A DNA stretch of 47,674 bases, taken from the NCBI RefSeq assembly GCF_902459655.1, contig NZ_CABPSB010000030.1:1-47674 (forward strand), given 5' to 3'. A program made the position numbers and the translations under genes. This document shows, in pieces, positions 41,761-47,674 of this stretch; within the stretch, counting starts at the first letter, position 1, and each line of letters opens with the position of its first letter. The notes beneath the pieces were generated by a model. That model saw nothing but the letters and a program-made list of their open reading frames with translations, ran no database searches and was not told the origin of the DNA. The stretch comes from Pandoraea anhela. Lineage in GTDB: Bacteria > Pseudomonadota > Gammaproteobacteria > Burkholderiales > Burkholderiaceae.

Positions 41761-43017
41761 ATGAGCACTCCTGCGAACGTCACAGACCAGTCTCCAGCCC
41801 CCTCGCTTTTCGAAGCGCCTATCTACATGGACTACAGCGCGACGACCCCGGTCGACATGCGTGTCGTTGAGAAAATGGTGCCGTTTCTGAGCGTCAACTT
41901 CGGCAATCCCGCCTCGCGCAGCCACAGCTACGGCTGGTCGGCGGAAGCGGCGGTCGAGACGGCCCGCGAGCACGTCGCGGCGTTGCTCGGCGCGGATCCG
42001 CGCGAGATCGTCTGGACGTCCGGCGCCACGGAAGGGAACAACCTCGCGATCAAGGGGGCCGCGCACTTCTATAGCGCGAAGGGCAAGCACCTCATCACGG
42101 TCAAGACCGAGCACAAGGCGGTGCTCGACACCATGCGGGATCTGGAGCGTCAGGGCTTCGAGGTCACCTATCTGGATGTGCGGGAAGACGGATTGATCAC
42201 CGTCGACATGGTGCGAAATGCGCTGCGACCGGACACTATCCTCGTGTCAGTGATGATGGTGAACAACGAGATCGGTGTCATCCAGCCCATTGCCGAGATT
42301 GGCGAACTTTGCCGGGAGCGCGGCATCTTGTTGCATTGCGACGCCGTTCAGGCGGCCGGCAAGATCCACATCGACCTGAAAACGCTGAAGGTCGACCTGA
42401 TGACGGTGACTGCGCACAAGCTGTATGGGCCGAAGGGCATCGGTGCGTTGTACGTTCGTCGCAAGCCGCGCGTTCGTATCGAGGCGCAGATTCACGGTGG
42501 GGGACATGAGCGCGGCATGCGCTCGGGCACGCTGCCGACGCACCAGATTGTCGGTATGGGGGAGGCGTTCCGTCTGGCGATGCTGGAACTGGATGAGGAA
42601 GCCGCTCGCGTGGGCGCGTTGCGCGACCGATTGCTCACGGGGCTTCAGCAGATGGACGAGGTCTATGTCAACGGCAGCATGACCCGGCGCGTGCCGCACA
42701 ACCTGAATGTGAGCTTCAACTTCGTGGAAGGGGAATCGCTCATCATGGGGATCAAGGGCGTGGCCGTATCGTCGGGCTCGGCGTGCACATCGGCATCGCT
42801 TGAGCCTTCGTTCGTGCTGCGCGCGCTCGGGCGCAGCGACGAGCTCGCACACAGCTCGATCCGCTTCACGCTGGGGCGCTTCTCAACGGAAGCGGAGGTC
42901 GATAGCGTGATCGAGCAGGTGCGAGGCACCGTCGGAAAACTGCGCGCGATGAGTCCGCTGTGGGATATGTATCAGGAGGGTGTGGATCTCAACTCGATTC
43001 AGTGGGCGGCGCACTGA
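41761..43017 (+). CDS. IscS-like cysteine desulfurase
   Basis: A 418-residue protein with ATG 41761 after GAGG. It matches Isc[39 protein letters not shown], the PLP lysine in [14 protein letters not shown] (K220) and the catalytic cysteine in [20 protein letters not shown] (C342). The usual isc genes (iscU, iscA, hscBA, fdx) are absent, so it is a stand-alone desulfurase. It may serve tRNA thiolation or deliver sulfur to the nearby oxygenase systems. Pathway assignment is open. Confidence 0.85.
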   Translation: MSTPANVTDQSPAPSLFEAPIYMDYSATTPVDMRVVEKMVPFLSVNFGNPASRSHSYGWSAEAAVETAREHVAALLGADPREIVWTSGATEGNNLAIKGAAHFYSAKGKHLITVKTEHKAVLDTMRDLERQGFEVTYLDVREDGLITVDMVRNALRPDTILVSVMMVNNEIGVIQPIAEIGELCRERGILLHCDAVQAAGKIHIDLKTLKVDLMTVTAHKLYGPKGIGALYVRRKPRVRIEAQIHGGGHERGMRSGTLPTHQIVGMGEAFRLAMLELDEEAARVGALRDRLLTGLQQMDEVYVNGSMTRRVPHNLNVSFNFVEGESLIMGIKGVAVSSGSACTSASLEPSFVLRALGRSDELAHSSIRFTLGRFSTEAEVDSVIEQVRGTVGKLRAMSPLWDMYQEGVDLNSIQWAAH

Positions 43018-43053
43018 CCGTTCGATCGGGGCCGGACTGGCGCGATCGTTGAT

Positions 43054-43596
43054 TTAGTGTTTTTCCCGTGTCGCGAGCAGGTGACTGAGTTCCAGCGTGG
43101 CGCGATCGCCGTTGGCGACCAGACGGTCGACGACGGCGCACAGCACTTTGAATTCGGTGCGCGTCACACCATCGAAGAGTACGTCGTTGATGCTTTGCTG
43201 CGAGGGCGTGAGCGCTTGCAGCAGCTTCGCACCCGCCGTCGTGACGGTCAGACTCAACTTGCGCCGGTCTTCCGGGTTCTGGCGTTTGTCGATAAGTTTG
43301 AGTGCCTTGAGCTTGTTCGTCTCGATGGTCACGAACGCGCCTGAGAGATGCAGATGCTCGGCCAGTTGGTTGACCGTGACGTCGCCGATGGACGACAGAT
43401 GCACGACCGATTGCAGCAGCGAGTACTGAATGCCGGTGAGGCCGATCAGGCTGCCAAAGCCATCCCGCACGGACAACAGGCGTGCGGCAAACGGCAACAG
43501 ACCATTGATCAGATGGCGGAATTCGGCGTCGGAATCGTCAACGAGACAAGCAGGATTAGTGACGGTCAGCGCTTTCGGGGCTGGCGTTTTAGGCAT
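43054..43596 (-). CDS. MarR-family transcriptional regulator
   Basis: From ATG 43596 the 180-residue protein has the MarR winged helix: GIQYSLLQSVVHLSSIGDVT, VNQLAEHLHLSGAFVTIETN, KLKALKLIDKRQNPEDRRKL. Upstream in-frame ATGs (43677, 43737) lie within the promoter and operator and were rejected. The perfect inverted repeat at 43643-43678 spans its -10 box, so autoregulation is likely. HpaR-like MarR regulators control hpa operons; here the direct target is unproven. Confidence 0.8.
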   Translation of the reverse strand: MPKTPAPKALTVTNPACLVDDSDAEFRHLINGLLPFAARLLSVRDGFGSLIGLTGIQYSLLQSVVHLSSIGDVTVNQLAEHLHLSGAFVTIETNKLKALKLIDKRQNPEDRRKLSLTVTTAGAKLLQALTPSQQSINDVLFDGVTRTEFKVLCAVVDRLVANGDRATLELSHLLATREKH

Positions 43597-43642
43597 AAGA
43601 ATGTGAGGGTAAGCAGCAAAAACCGGCACGGGGCGCCGGAAC

Positions 43643-43678
43643 AATGACTTTGAAATAAAATTATACTGCAAAGTCATT
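43643..43678 (-). promoter_or_regulatory. MarR autoregulatory operator around TATAAT
   Basis: AATGACTTTG (43643-43652) and CAAAGTCATT (43669-43678) form a perfect 10-base inverted repeat with a 16-base centre. TATAAT on the minus strand occupies 43660-43665 inside it. Bound protein would block the polymerase. The -35 box is weak. Confidence 0.7.
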
Positions 43679-43756
43679 ACCGTCCTGGCTGGCGGCGCAG
43701 TCCGGTATGCACGGCGTCTCCCCGTTTTCAGTAGCACTAGGCTTTAGAGTCCGGGG

Positions 43757-43995
43757 TTAATGTGACTCTCTCTCCACCAGTTTCCGGGCGTAGGATGAGG
43801 GCGTTAATCCGCCCAACGATTTCTTCGGTCGTTCTTCGTTATATTCTCGTCGCCATGCCTCGATAACTACCCTTGGGGTGAGTCAGACTGGCGAACCAAT
43901 GCTCATTTAGGCATTTATCGCGGAAGCGCCCCATTAAACGATTCAATGTAAGCGTTCTGGTTCGGCTTGCCCGTGACCTGACGGATTTCTCAATG
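43757..43995 (-). pseudogene. IS3-family transposase (OrfB) 3' remnant
   Basis: In pieces the minus strand encodes GKPNQNAYIESFNG, FRDKCLNEHWFASLTH and a final part (EAWRREYNEERPKKSLGGLT, PSSYARKLVERESH) of IS3 OrfB, including the last Glu of the DDE triad (IESFNG). Extra bases near 43,935 (in the FNG codons) and 43,876 shift the frame, so it cannot be translated whole. The 5' part of the element is missing. It ends at a TAA at 43757. Confidence 0.8.
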
Positions 43996-43999
43996 CAGA

Positions 44000-44491
44000 T
44001 CACCGCTGCTTCGTTGCAGCCACGAGATCGGCAGAGCTGGCTTCCGCTCCCAGATCGCGCAACGAAGTCAGTTTTCGCAGTGTCGGCAGCGGATAGACGA
44101 TTGCCCACGGCGCGAGCCGTTTGGAATCGTTGAAGCGGATTATCGCGGCATCCCGGGCGTCGCCGAAATACGTTACCTGACTGTCTTTCGCCGCTCGTAC
44201 TAGACGCCATTCCACTTCATACGAAATCAGCCCGCTGAGCGCACGCGGCGCCAGCAGGAGGCCCGAAAACAACAGCGTTTCCGAGAACTGCGGATTAAGT
44301 GCGAACGGTCCCTCCAGCGCATAGTAAGGTCGGCCCCCCACCTGTCGATACCAAGGATTCAACACGTCATTGAGACCACCCTGAATTTTGGAGCCAACCG
44401 GATACCCGATCGCCGTCCCCGCCGCTGCGCCAGCCATCGCTGAGTTCGGTGACCATGAACCGGCCATCGGGCATATGAAAGCTGAGGGCAA
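44000..44491 (-). pseudogene. Hemagglutinin/FHA-type C-terminal fragment
   Basis: A 163-residue open frame contains NSAMAGAAAGTAIGYPVGSK and IQGGLNDVLNPWYRQ, which matches the conserved region near the end of two-partner-secreted hemagglutinins or contact-dependent-inhibition exoproteins in Burkholderiaceae. After the RQ the sequence differs (YYALEGPFALNPQFSETLLF, SYEVEWRLVRAAKDSQVTYF) and may be from another gene. The N-terminus has no plausible start. It is bounded by IS remnants on both sides, so a rearranged fragment is likely. Confidence 0.5.
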
Positions 44492-44701
44492 ACTAGGCCG
44501 GAACTGGCTGAAGGGATCGATTGGCGATGCGTTGAACGCTATAACCTGCGGATGATCCTGAGGAAGCTATGGCTTCTTTACGCCCTGATTCTGGCTGCTG
44601 TTGTGTGCGGGAATTGCAGACGGCGCTCGCGTGATGCCGTCAGTCCGCGAAAACGAATTGTTCAGAGCCGACTATTGAAAATAGCCGGTCTATTCGATTA
44701 G
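44475..44701 (+). pseudogene. IS5-family transposase C-terminal remnant
   Basis: The plus strand encodes MKAEGKLGRNWLKGSIGDAL with NAITCG, then, after a frame shift at about 44,540, ERYNLRMILRKLWLLYALIL. This is the C-terminal end of IS5-type transposases, where GRNWLKGxxGDAxNA and a hydrophobic NLRMILRKL stretch are conserved. The shift and the missing 5' part show it is dead. The stretch 44,702-44,984 that follows holds no gene. Confidence 0.75.
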
Positions 44702-44984
44702 AATCCCATCCAGCGAGAATCGCCTGGGCGGTGTCATTTCTTGGAATCAAGAAAATACAATCCCAAATGAAAAAATCTAATCGCGATGCTCAAGGGATGT
44801 TTTTCCGATTGTTTTGCTGGAGCGGGGCCTTTAGTAGTCTTCAAGCACGGGGTAAGCCCTGCGGTTGGTCTTAGCGTCTTTTCCTGAAGTTATCAATTCC
44901 TGATGTGCCGATCAGGAGGGGCATGGGTTCGGTTTGCGCCGAGCCTGAAAGGCTCAACTCAGCCTTACACATATGAATAATATG

Positions 44985-45003
44985 GTTAATGATAATCATT
45001 TGT
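44985..45003 (+). promoter_or_regulatory. Fur box upstream of the microcin-like locus
   Basis: GTTAATGATAATCATTTGT agrees at 15 of 19 positions with the Fur consensus (GATAATGATAATCATTATC). It lies 48 bases before the ATG at 45051, where repression by Fe-Fur would cover the promoter. No other such site was found nearby. Confidence 0.75.
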
Positions 45004-45050
45004 ATTTTCATTAAGTTTTTCGCAGCGTAAGCGCGACATGGAGTTTTGTC

Positions 45051-45694
45051 ATGCCACTTCAACTGGGGCTCTCGCGAGAGGCGTTTTATTCGGATTATTT
45101 CGAGAAGACGCCATGCCATCTAACAAACGTTGTCACCTGAATCTCAAGACGGTCGCGAACGGTTATGCCGCATTTGGCGGAAAAGGGACCTTCGGGCGTC
45201 ATTGGGACACGCACGACGTGGTTGCTATTCAGTTGATGGGGCGCAAAAAATGGAAGGTATTTCCACCGACCCTGCCGAATCCACTTGATCACCAGAAGAG
45301 CAAGTACAGGAAAGATGAATGCCCGGACGAAGCGTTTCATGAGCTGGTTCTGGAGCAGGGTGATGCGTTGTACATCCCGAGAGGATGGTGGCACGAGGCA
45401 ACGCCCATCGCGGGGCAGGAGACGTTTCATATCGCCGTTGGACTGCATACCGCCAAAGTCGCTGACTATCTTGCGTGGATCGCAAGTCAAATTCTCCCAA
45501 GTCTGGAGCCCGCCAGGCGATCGTTCTATCCATTCAATGACGACTCTCAGGCAATGATCAACATTGCGGAAAGCATCCGCGAGGAAATTCTGAAAAAAGA
45601 TAATCGCGATTTGTTTTTGAAAGAGGTTTTTAATTTGAACAACAAATTTAAGGAAGTAGATTTCGGGAAAATATCATCAAGAAGCTTGAAGTAG
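45051..45694 (+). pseudogene. JmjC/cupin-4 oxygenase gene with internal deletion
   Basis: The first 29 codons from ATG 45051 encode MPLQLGLSREAFYSDYFEKT and PCHLTNVV, which is the usual N-terminus of cupin-4 proteins. The frame stops at 45140. From about 45,140 another frame gives VANGYAAFGGKGTFGRHWDT and HDVVAIQLMGRKKWKVFPPT up to 45694. About 90 codons between these parts are missing. The HxD and later His iron ligands (HWD, WWHEATP) remain. A shortened protein could start at ATG 45113. The full family are 2-oxoglutarate/iron hydroxylases. It precedes the peptide gene by 27 bases. Confidence 0.75.
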
Positions 45695-45721
45695 GTGAAT
45701 AAATAATTAAAAGGCACAATT

Positions 45722-46054
45722 ATGCGCCCATTGACTTTAGACGAGATTTCCTCTGTCTCCGGGGCTGAGACGATTACGTACTCCCTACCTACTGGGTCCA
45801 CGGTTACCACAAGGCTTGAGGGGAATTCCTCAACAACCATCAATATCAATGTGCCCGGTGTTGGTAGTTATTCTTGGAATAGCGGCACATTCCTAACCTG
45901 CTTTCTGATCGGCAATGGTTTCGGCATAACGGCCGGCATCCTGTCGGAGAATCCAATGGTGGGGGTACTGACCCAGCGAATGGTCCAGATGGGGTGTAAG
46001 TACGTAATGGACAATATCAATACGCCTCAAACAAATGATGACGGGGATGGTTGA
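45722..46054 (+). CDS. Class II microcin-like peptide precursor with double-glycine-type leader
   Basis: The 110-residue product begins MRPLTLDEISSVSGAETITY. The leader MR-L-T-x-x-E-I-x-x-V-S-G-A is the double-glycine type cleaved by peptidase-ABC exporters, here after GA at 14-15. The remaining 95 residues are rich in Gly, Thr, Ser and Asn and include a hydrophobic stretch (TFLTCFLIGNGFGITAGILS) and two cysteines that could pair. The end is acidic (NTPQTNDDGDG). AAAGG precedes the ATG. It lies downstream of a Fur box and a JmjC gene. Antibacterial action is inferred from class, not shown. Confidence 0.65.
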   Translation: MRPLTLDEISSVSGAETITYSLPTGSTVTTRLEGNSSTTININVPGVGSYSWNSGTFLTCFLIGNGFGITAGILSENPMVGVLTQRMVQMGCKYVMDNINTPQTNDDGDG

Positions 46055-46082
46055 ACGAAAACGATTGCGTTAAGGAGTCTTG

Positions 46083-46466
46083 ATGAAAAAATACCGACAT
46101 AGACTGGCGTGGTACTTCGCGGTTTTTATAATAAACCTCGGGATTTTATTCTCTGGTAGCAAGTTACTGTTTTCGGCATCCTCTTCGGCACTTTTGTACT
46201 ACTTGCCGACGTCTGTATTTTGGCTGTTCGCCGGGCCGTGGTTGTTTGGGCGCCGATTTCGATCGAGTTCGGTGTTTGGCATTAAAGCAGAACGATTTGG
46301 GTTTTGGATTATCGGTATCGCTACTTTCGGCACGGTGATCTTTCTGCTCCAGGGTAACGACAAGCTTGCGGCCATCGCAATCTTCGCTGTCATGTGCGGT
46401 GTCGAGGATGTGATTTGGTCCAGGGAGGGTCGGTGTTCCACCGACCAGCCGGGATTCCAGTCCTAA
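46083..46466 (+). CDS. Small membrane protein, candidate immunity protein
   Basis: From ATG 46083, with AAGGAG upstream, the 127-residue protein has about four membrane segments (LAWYFAVFIINLGILFSG, ALLYYLPTSVFWLFAGPWLF, GFWIIGIATFGTVIFLLQ, LAAIAIFAVMCGVEDV). It directly follows the peptide gene, the usual place for a microcin immunity gene. No specific family was recognised. Its lower GC agrees with the rest of the locus. Confidence 0.5.
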   Translation: MKKYRHRLAWYFAVFIINLGILFSGSKLLFSASSSALLYYLPTSVFWLFAGPWLFGRRFRSSSVFGIKAERFGFWIIGIATFGTVIFLLQGNDKLAAIAIFAVMCGVEDVIWSREGRCSTDQPGFQS

Positions 46467-46546
46467 ACAATAAAAAGTATTGGGGATGCCCTCTGCTTCG
46501 AGCCTCGCAGTGATGACGAGCATGAGGCAGGGGGTGCCGAACAAAA

Positions 46547-47209
46547 ATGAGCTACGTTGACCCCGCGAAGTCGAAGTTGTTTCGTCAGGAAGCGTTGGAC
46601 GCCCGTCGAGATCGCTTCCAAGGCAGTGTGTTACTGACCTTTCCCATTTCCAGTTGGCTGATCTCGGCGTTTGCGATTGCCGTATTCATCTTGATTGCGG
46701 CGATCGTGGTGTTTTGCTCCTACACGAGGCGTGTGACGGTGTCTGGGCAGGTCACGCCAAGCTTGGGGGTGCTGCGCGTCTATCCTGCGCAGGCAGGCAT
46801 CGTCGTCGAGAAGCGCGTTGTGGAGGGGCAGCACGTGCGCGCGGGCGATGTTCTGTATGTCCTGTCCAGCGATCGTTACAGTTCGGCGATGGGGGGAACC
46901 CAGGTTGAGGTTAGCAATCAGATTTCGTATAGGCGGGCGTCGCTTGAGAGCGAGCTTGAAAACGCTCGACGGTTGCAGACCGAGGAGGCGGTACGGCAAG
47001 TCATCGTACAGGGATTTGACATACTTAAACTCGTCCGAATTGAGACGACAGTATTCTCGTGGAACGCCGCCTCAGCCAGGGTGTTGACCAAATGTGGATT
47101 TGAGCATGAAGGGCGACTGAGAATGAGCTTCAATAAGAGCGGAGAAATCGCAGACAGAGATGTGTTTGCACTACTCTGCCCACAAAATCTTGGCCACCAC
47201 TCAGTCTAA
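46547..47209 (+). CDS. Chimera: HlyD-family adaptor N-terminus fused to GNAT acetyltransferase C-terminus
   Basis: Residues 1-145 are the N-terminal part of an HlyD/CvaA/MchE-type membrane-fusion protein: SKLFRQEALDARRDRFQGSV, a membrane segment at 36-58, SGQVTPSLGVLRVYPAQAGI and the biotinyl-like VEGQHVRAGDVLYVLSSDR. From about 146 to 210 the sequence is RimJ-like GNAT (VIVQGFDILKLVRIETTVF, SWNAASARVLTKCGFEHEGR). The join is in frame, near 46,978-47,003. The adaptor's second half and the exporter ATPase are absent, so the microcin locus probably cannot export. Alternatively, an active exporter is elsewhere. Confidence 0.8.
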   Translation: MSYVDPAKSKLFRQEALDARRDRFQGSVLLTFPISSWLISAFAIAVFILIAAIVVFCSYTRRVTVSGQVTPSLGVLRVYPAQAGIVVEKRVVEGQHVRAGDVLYVLSSDRYSSAMGGTQVEVSNQISYRRASLESELENARRLQTEEAVRQVIVQGFDILKLVRIETTVFSWNAASARVLTKCGFEHEGRLRMSFNKSGEIADRDVFALLCPQNLGHHSV

Positions 47210-47298
47210 GCCGCTCGCCTTGGTCGGATAGATGCCGTTCCTGATTTTGCCAACGCGAGCGGTAGATAGAGGACTCAACACTAGGATGGTCGCCTATT

Positions 47299-47580
47299 TC
47301 ACTTTTGCAGGATACGGCTAAGAACGTACTCAACAAGAGGTGACAGCGAATCTCGCATATCGCTGGTTGACGTTTCGATTCTCAGGTCTGGAGAGAGTGG
47401 GGGTTCGTAAGGTGCACCGACTCCGGTCAACCCATGAAGTAGGCCTGCACGCAGGACATCCCCGTCGAGAACATATGCCGCGTGGCCGCGTTGCAGTAGC
47501 TCTCGGGCTAGTCCGTTTGCTAAAGTCGATTTTCCGGAACCCGACAGACCGGTCATCCACACAACGGCGCCCGTTTGCAT
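47299..47580 (-). pseudogene. cysC: Adenylylsulfate kinase (CysC) with in-frame internal deletion
   Basis: The 93-residue frame has the CysC start ([20 protein letters not shown], Walker A at 11-18; [13 protein letters not shown]) and the CysC end ([20 protein letters not shown], then TS). About 100 residues between them are missing, including the catalytic and APS-binding part. The join is near 47,428-47,442 and keeps the frame. CysC phosphorylates adenylylsulfate; this version cannot. It is at the right edge, with sulfate-activation partners outside. Confidence 0.8.
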
Positions 47581-47627
47581 GCGTCGAATAACGTAGTTAT
47601 GTATTGACCTAGCAAAACCTGCACAGG

Positions 47628-47674
47628 TTAAGCGGCTAAAGCGAATGCCTCGGCCGGGGTCTTCATCTTTAGCG
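47628..47674 (-). mobile_element. Possible transposase 3' end
   Basis: On the minus strand one frame, open to the right edge, ends [14 protein letters not shown] at a stop at 47628. That resembles the end of IS30-type transposases (RPRKxLxxxTPAE). Only 14 codons are visible, so this is weak. Confidence 0.3.

Noticed and set aside
44941-44955. Small hairpin GAGCC-tgaaa-GGCTC before the Fur box
   Set aside because: No T-tract and a short stem; could arise by chance.

Overview
The window looks like the chromosome of a high-GC betaproteobacterium of the family Burkholderiaceae, most like Pandoraea or a close relative. This rests on gene content and protein style (rpsU, trimeric porin, WbuC cupin, SfnB/SfnR-type sulfur genes, Liv transporters, Burkholderia-type prophage genes). 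It is an inference from recognition; no database search was run.

Region 1 (1-~9,470) is a decayed prophage, mostly on the minus strand. Right to left it holds a putative regulator, a P22_AR_N antirepressor, a divergent pair of Arc-type ribbon-helix-helix proteins, small early genes, an AlpA-like regulator, and remnants of replication genes. The replication remnants are fused directly to the C-terminal end of a portal gene. Small virion genes follow, then an adaptor protein and a stabilisation/tail-like protein that runs off the left edge. A tRNA 3'-end-like sequence at about 9,450 may mark the attachment site.

Region 2 (~9,500-17,500) is chromosomal backbone: a CsgG-like lipoprotein, a glycosyltransferase-9-like protein, a WbuC cupin, rpsU, a porin, a lysine/alanine-rich histone H1-like protein and an MscS channel.

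Region 3 (18,007-32,360) is a sulfur-scavenging island. It has two MetQ lipoprotein-family binding proteins with MetN and MetI, two SfnB-type flavoproteins, an NtaA/SnaA/DszA-type monooxygenase, a DszC-like flavoprotein broken by a frameshift, an SfnR-like sigma-54 activator with an unusual GAFAGA motif, and an SsuD monooxygenase. A convergent SsuCBA-type transporter completes it. Together these would import organosulfur compounds and release their sulfur oxidatively.

Region 4 (32,670-43,596) is a catabolic operon read leftwards: flavin reductase (HpaC), HpaB-type monooxygenase, cupin, Liv-type binding protein, DUF2848 protein, LivG, LivF, LivH, LivM. An IscS-like desulfurase is divergent, and a MarR regulator sits under a perfect inverted-repeat operator. 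The substrate is unknown.

Region 5 (43,757-47,674) has lower GC and many broken genes: IS3- and IS5-family remnants and a hemagglutinin-like fragment, then a Fur box followed by a class II microcin-like locus. That locus has a JmjC/cupin-4 gene with a deletion, a short-leader double-glycine-type peptide precursor, a small membrane protein (candidate immunity) and an HlyD adaptor fused in frame to the end of a GNAT acetyltransferase. No exporter ATPase remains. The right edge has a CysC with an internal in-frame deletion and a possible transposase end. No rRNA or complete tRNA gene and no CRISPR array was seen.
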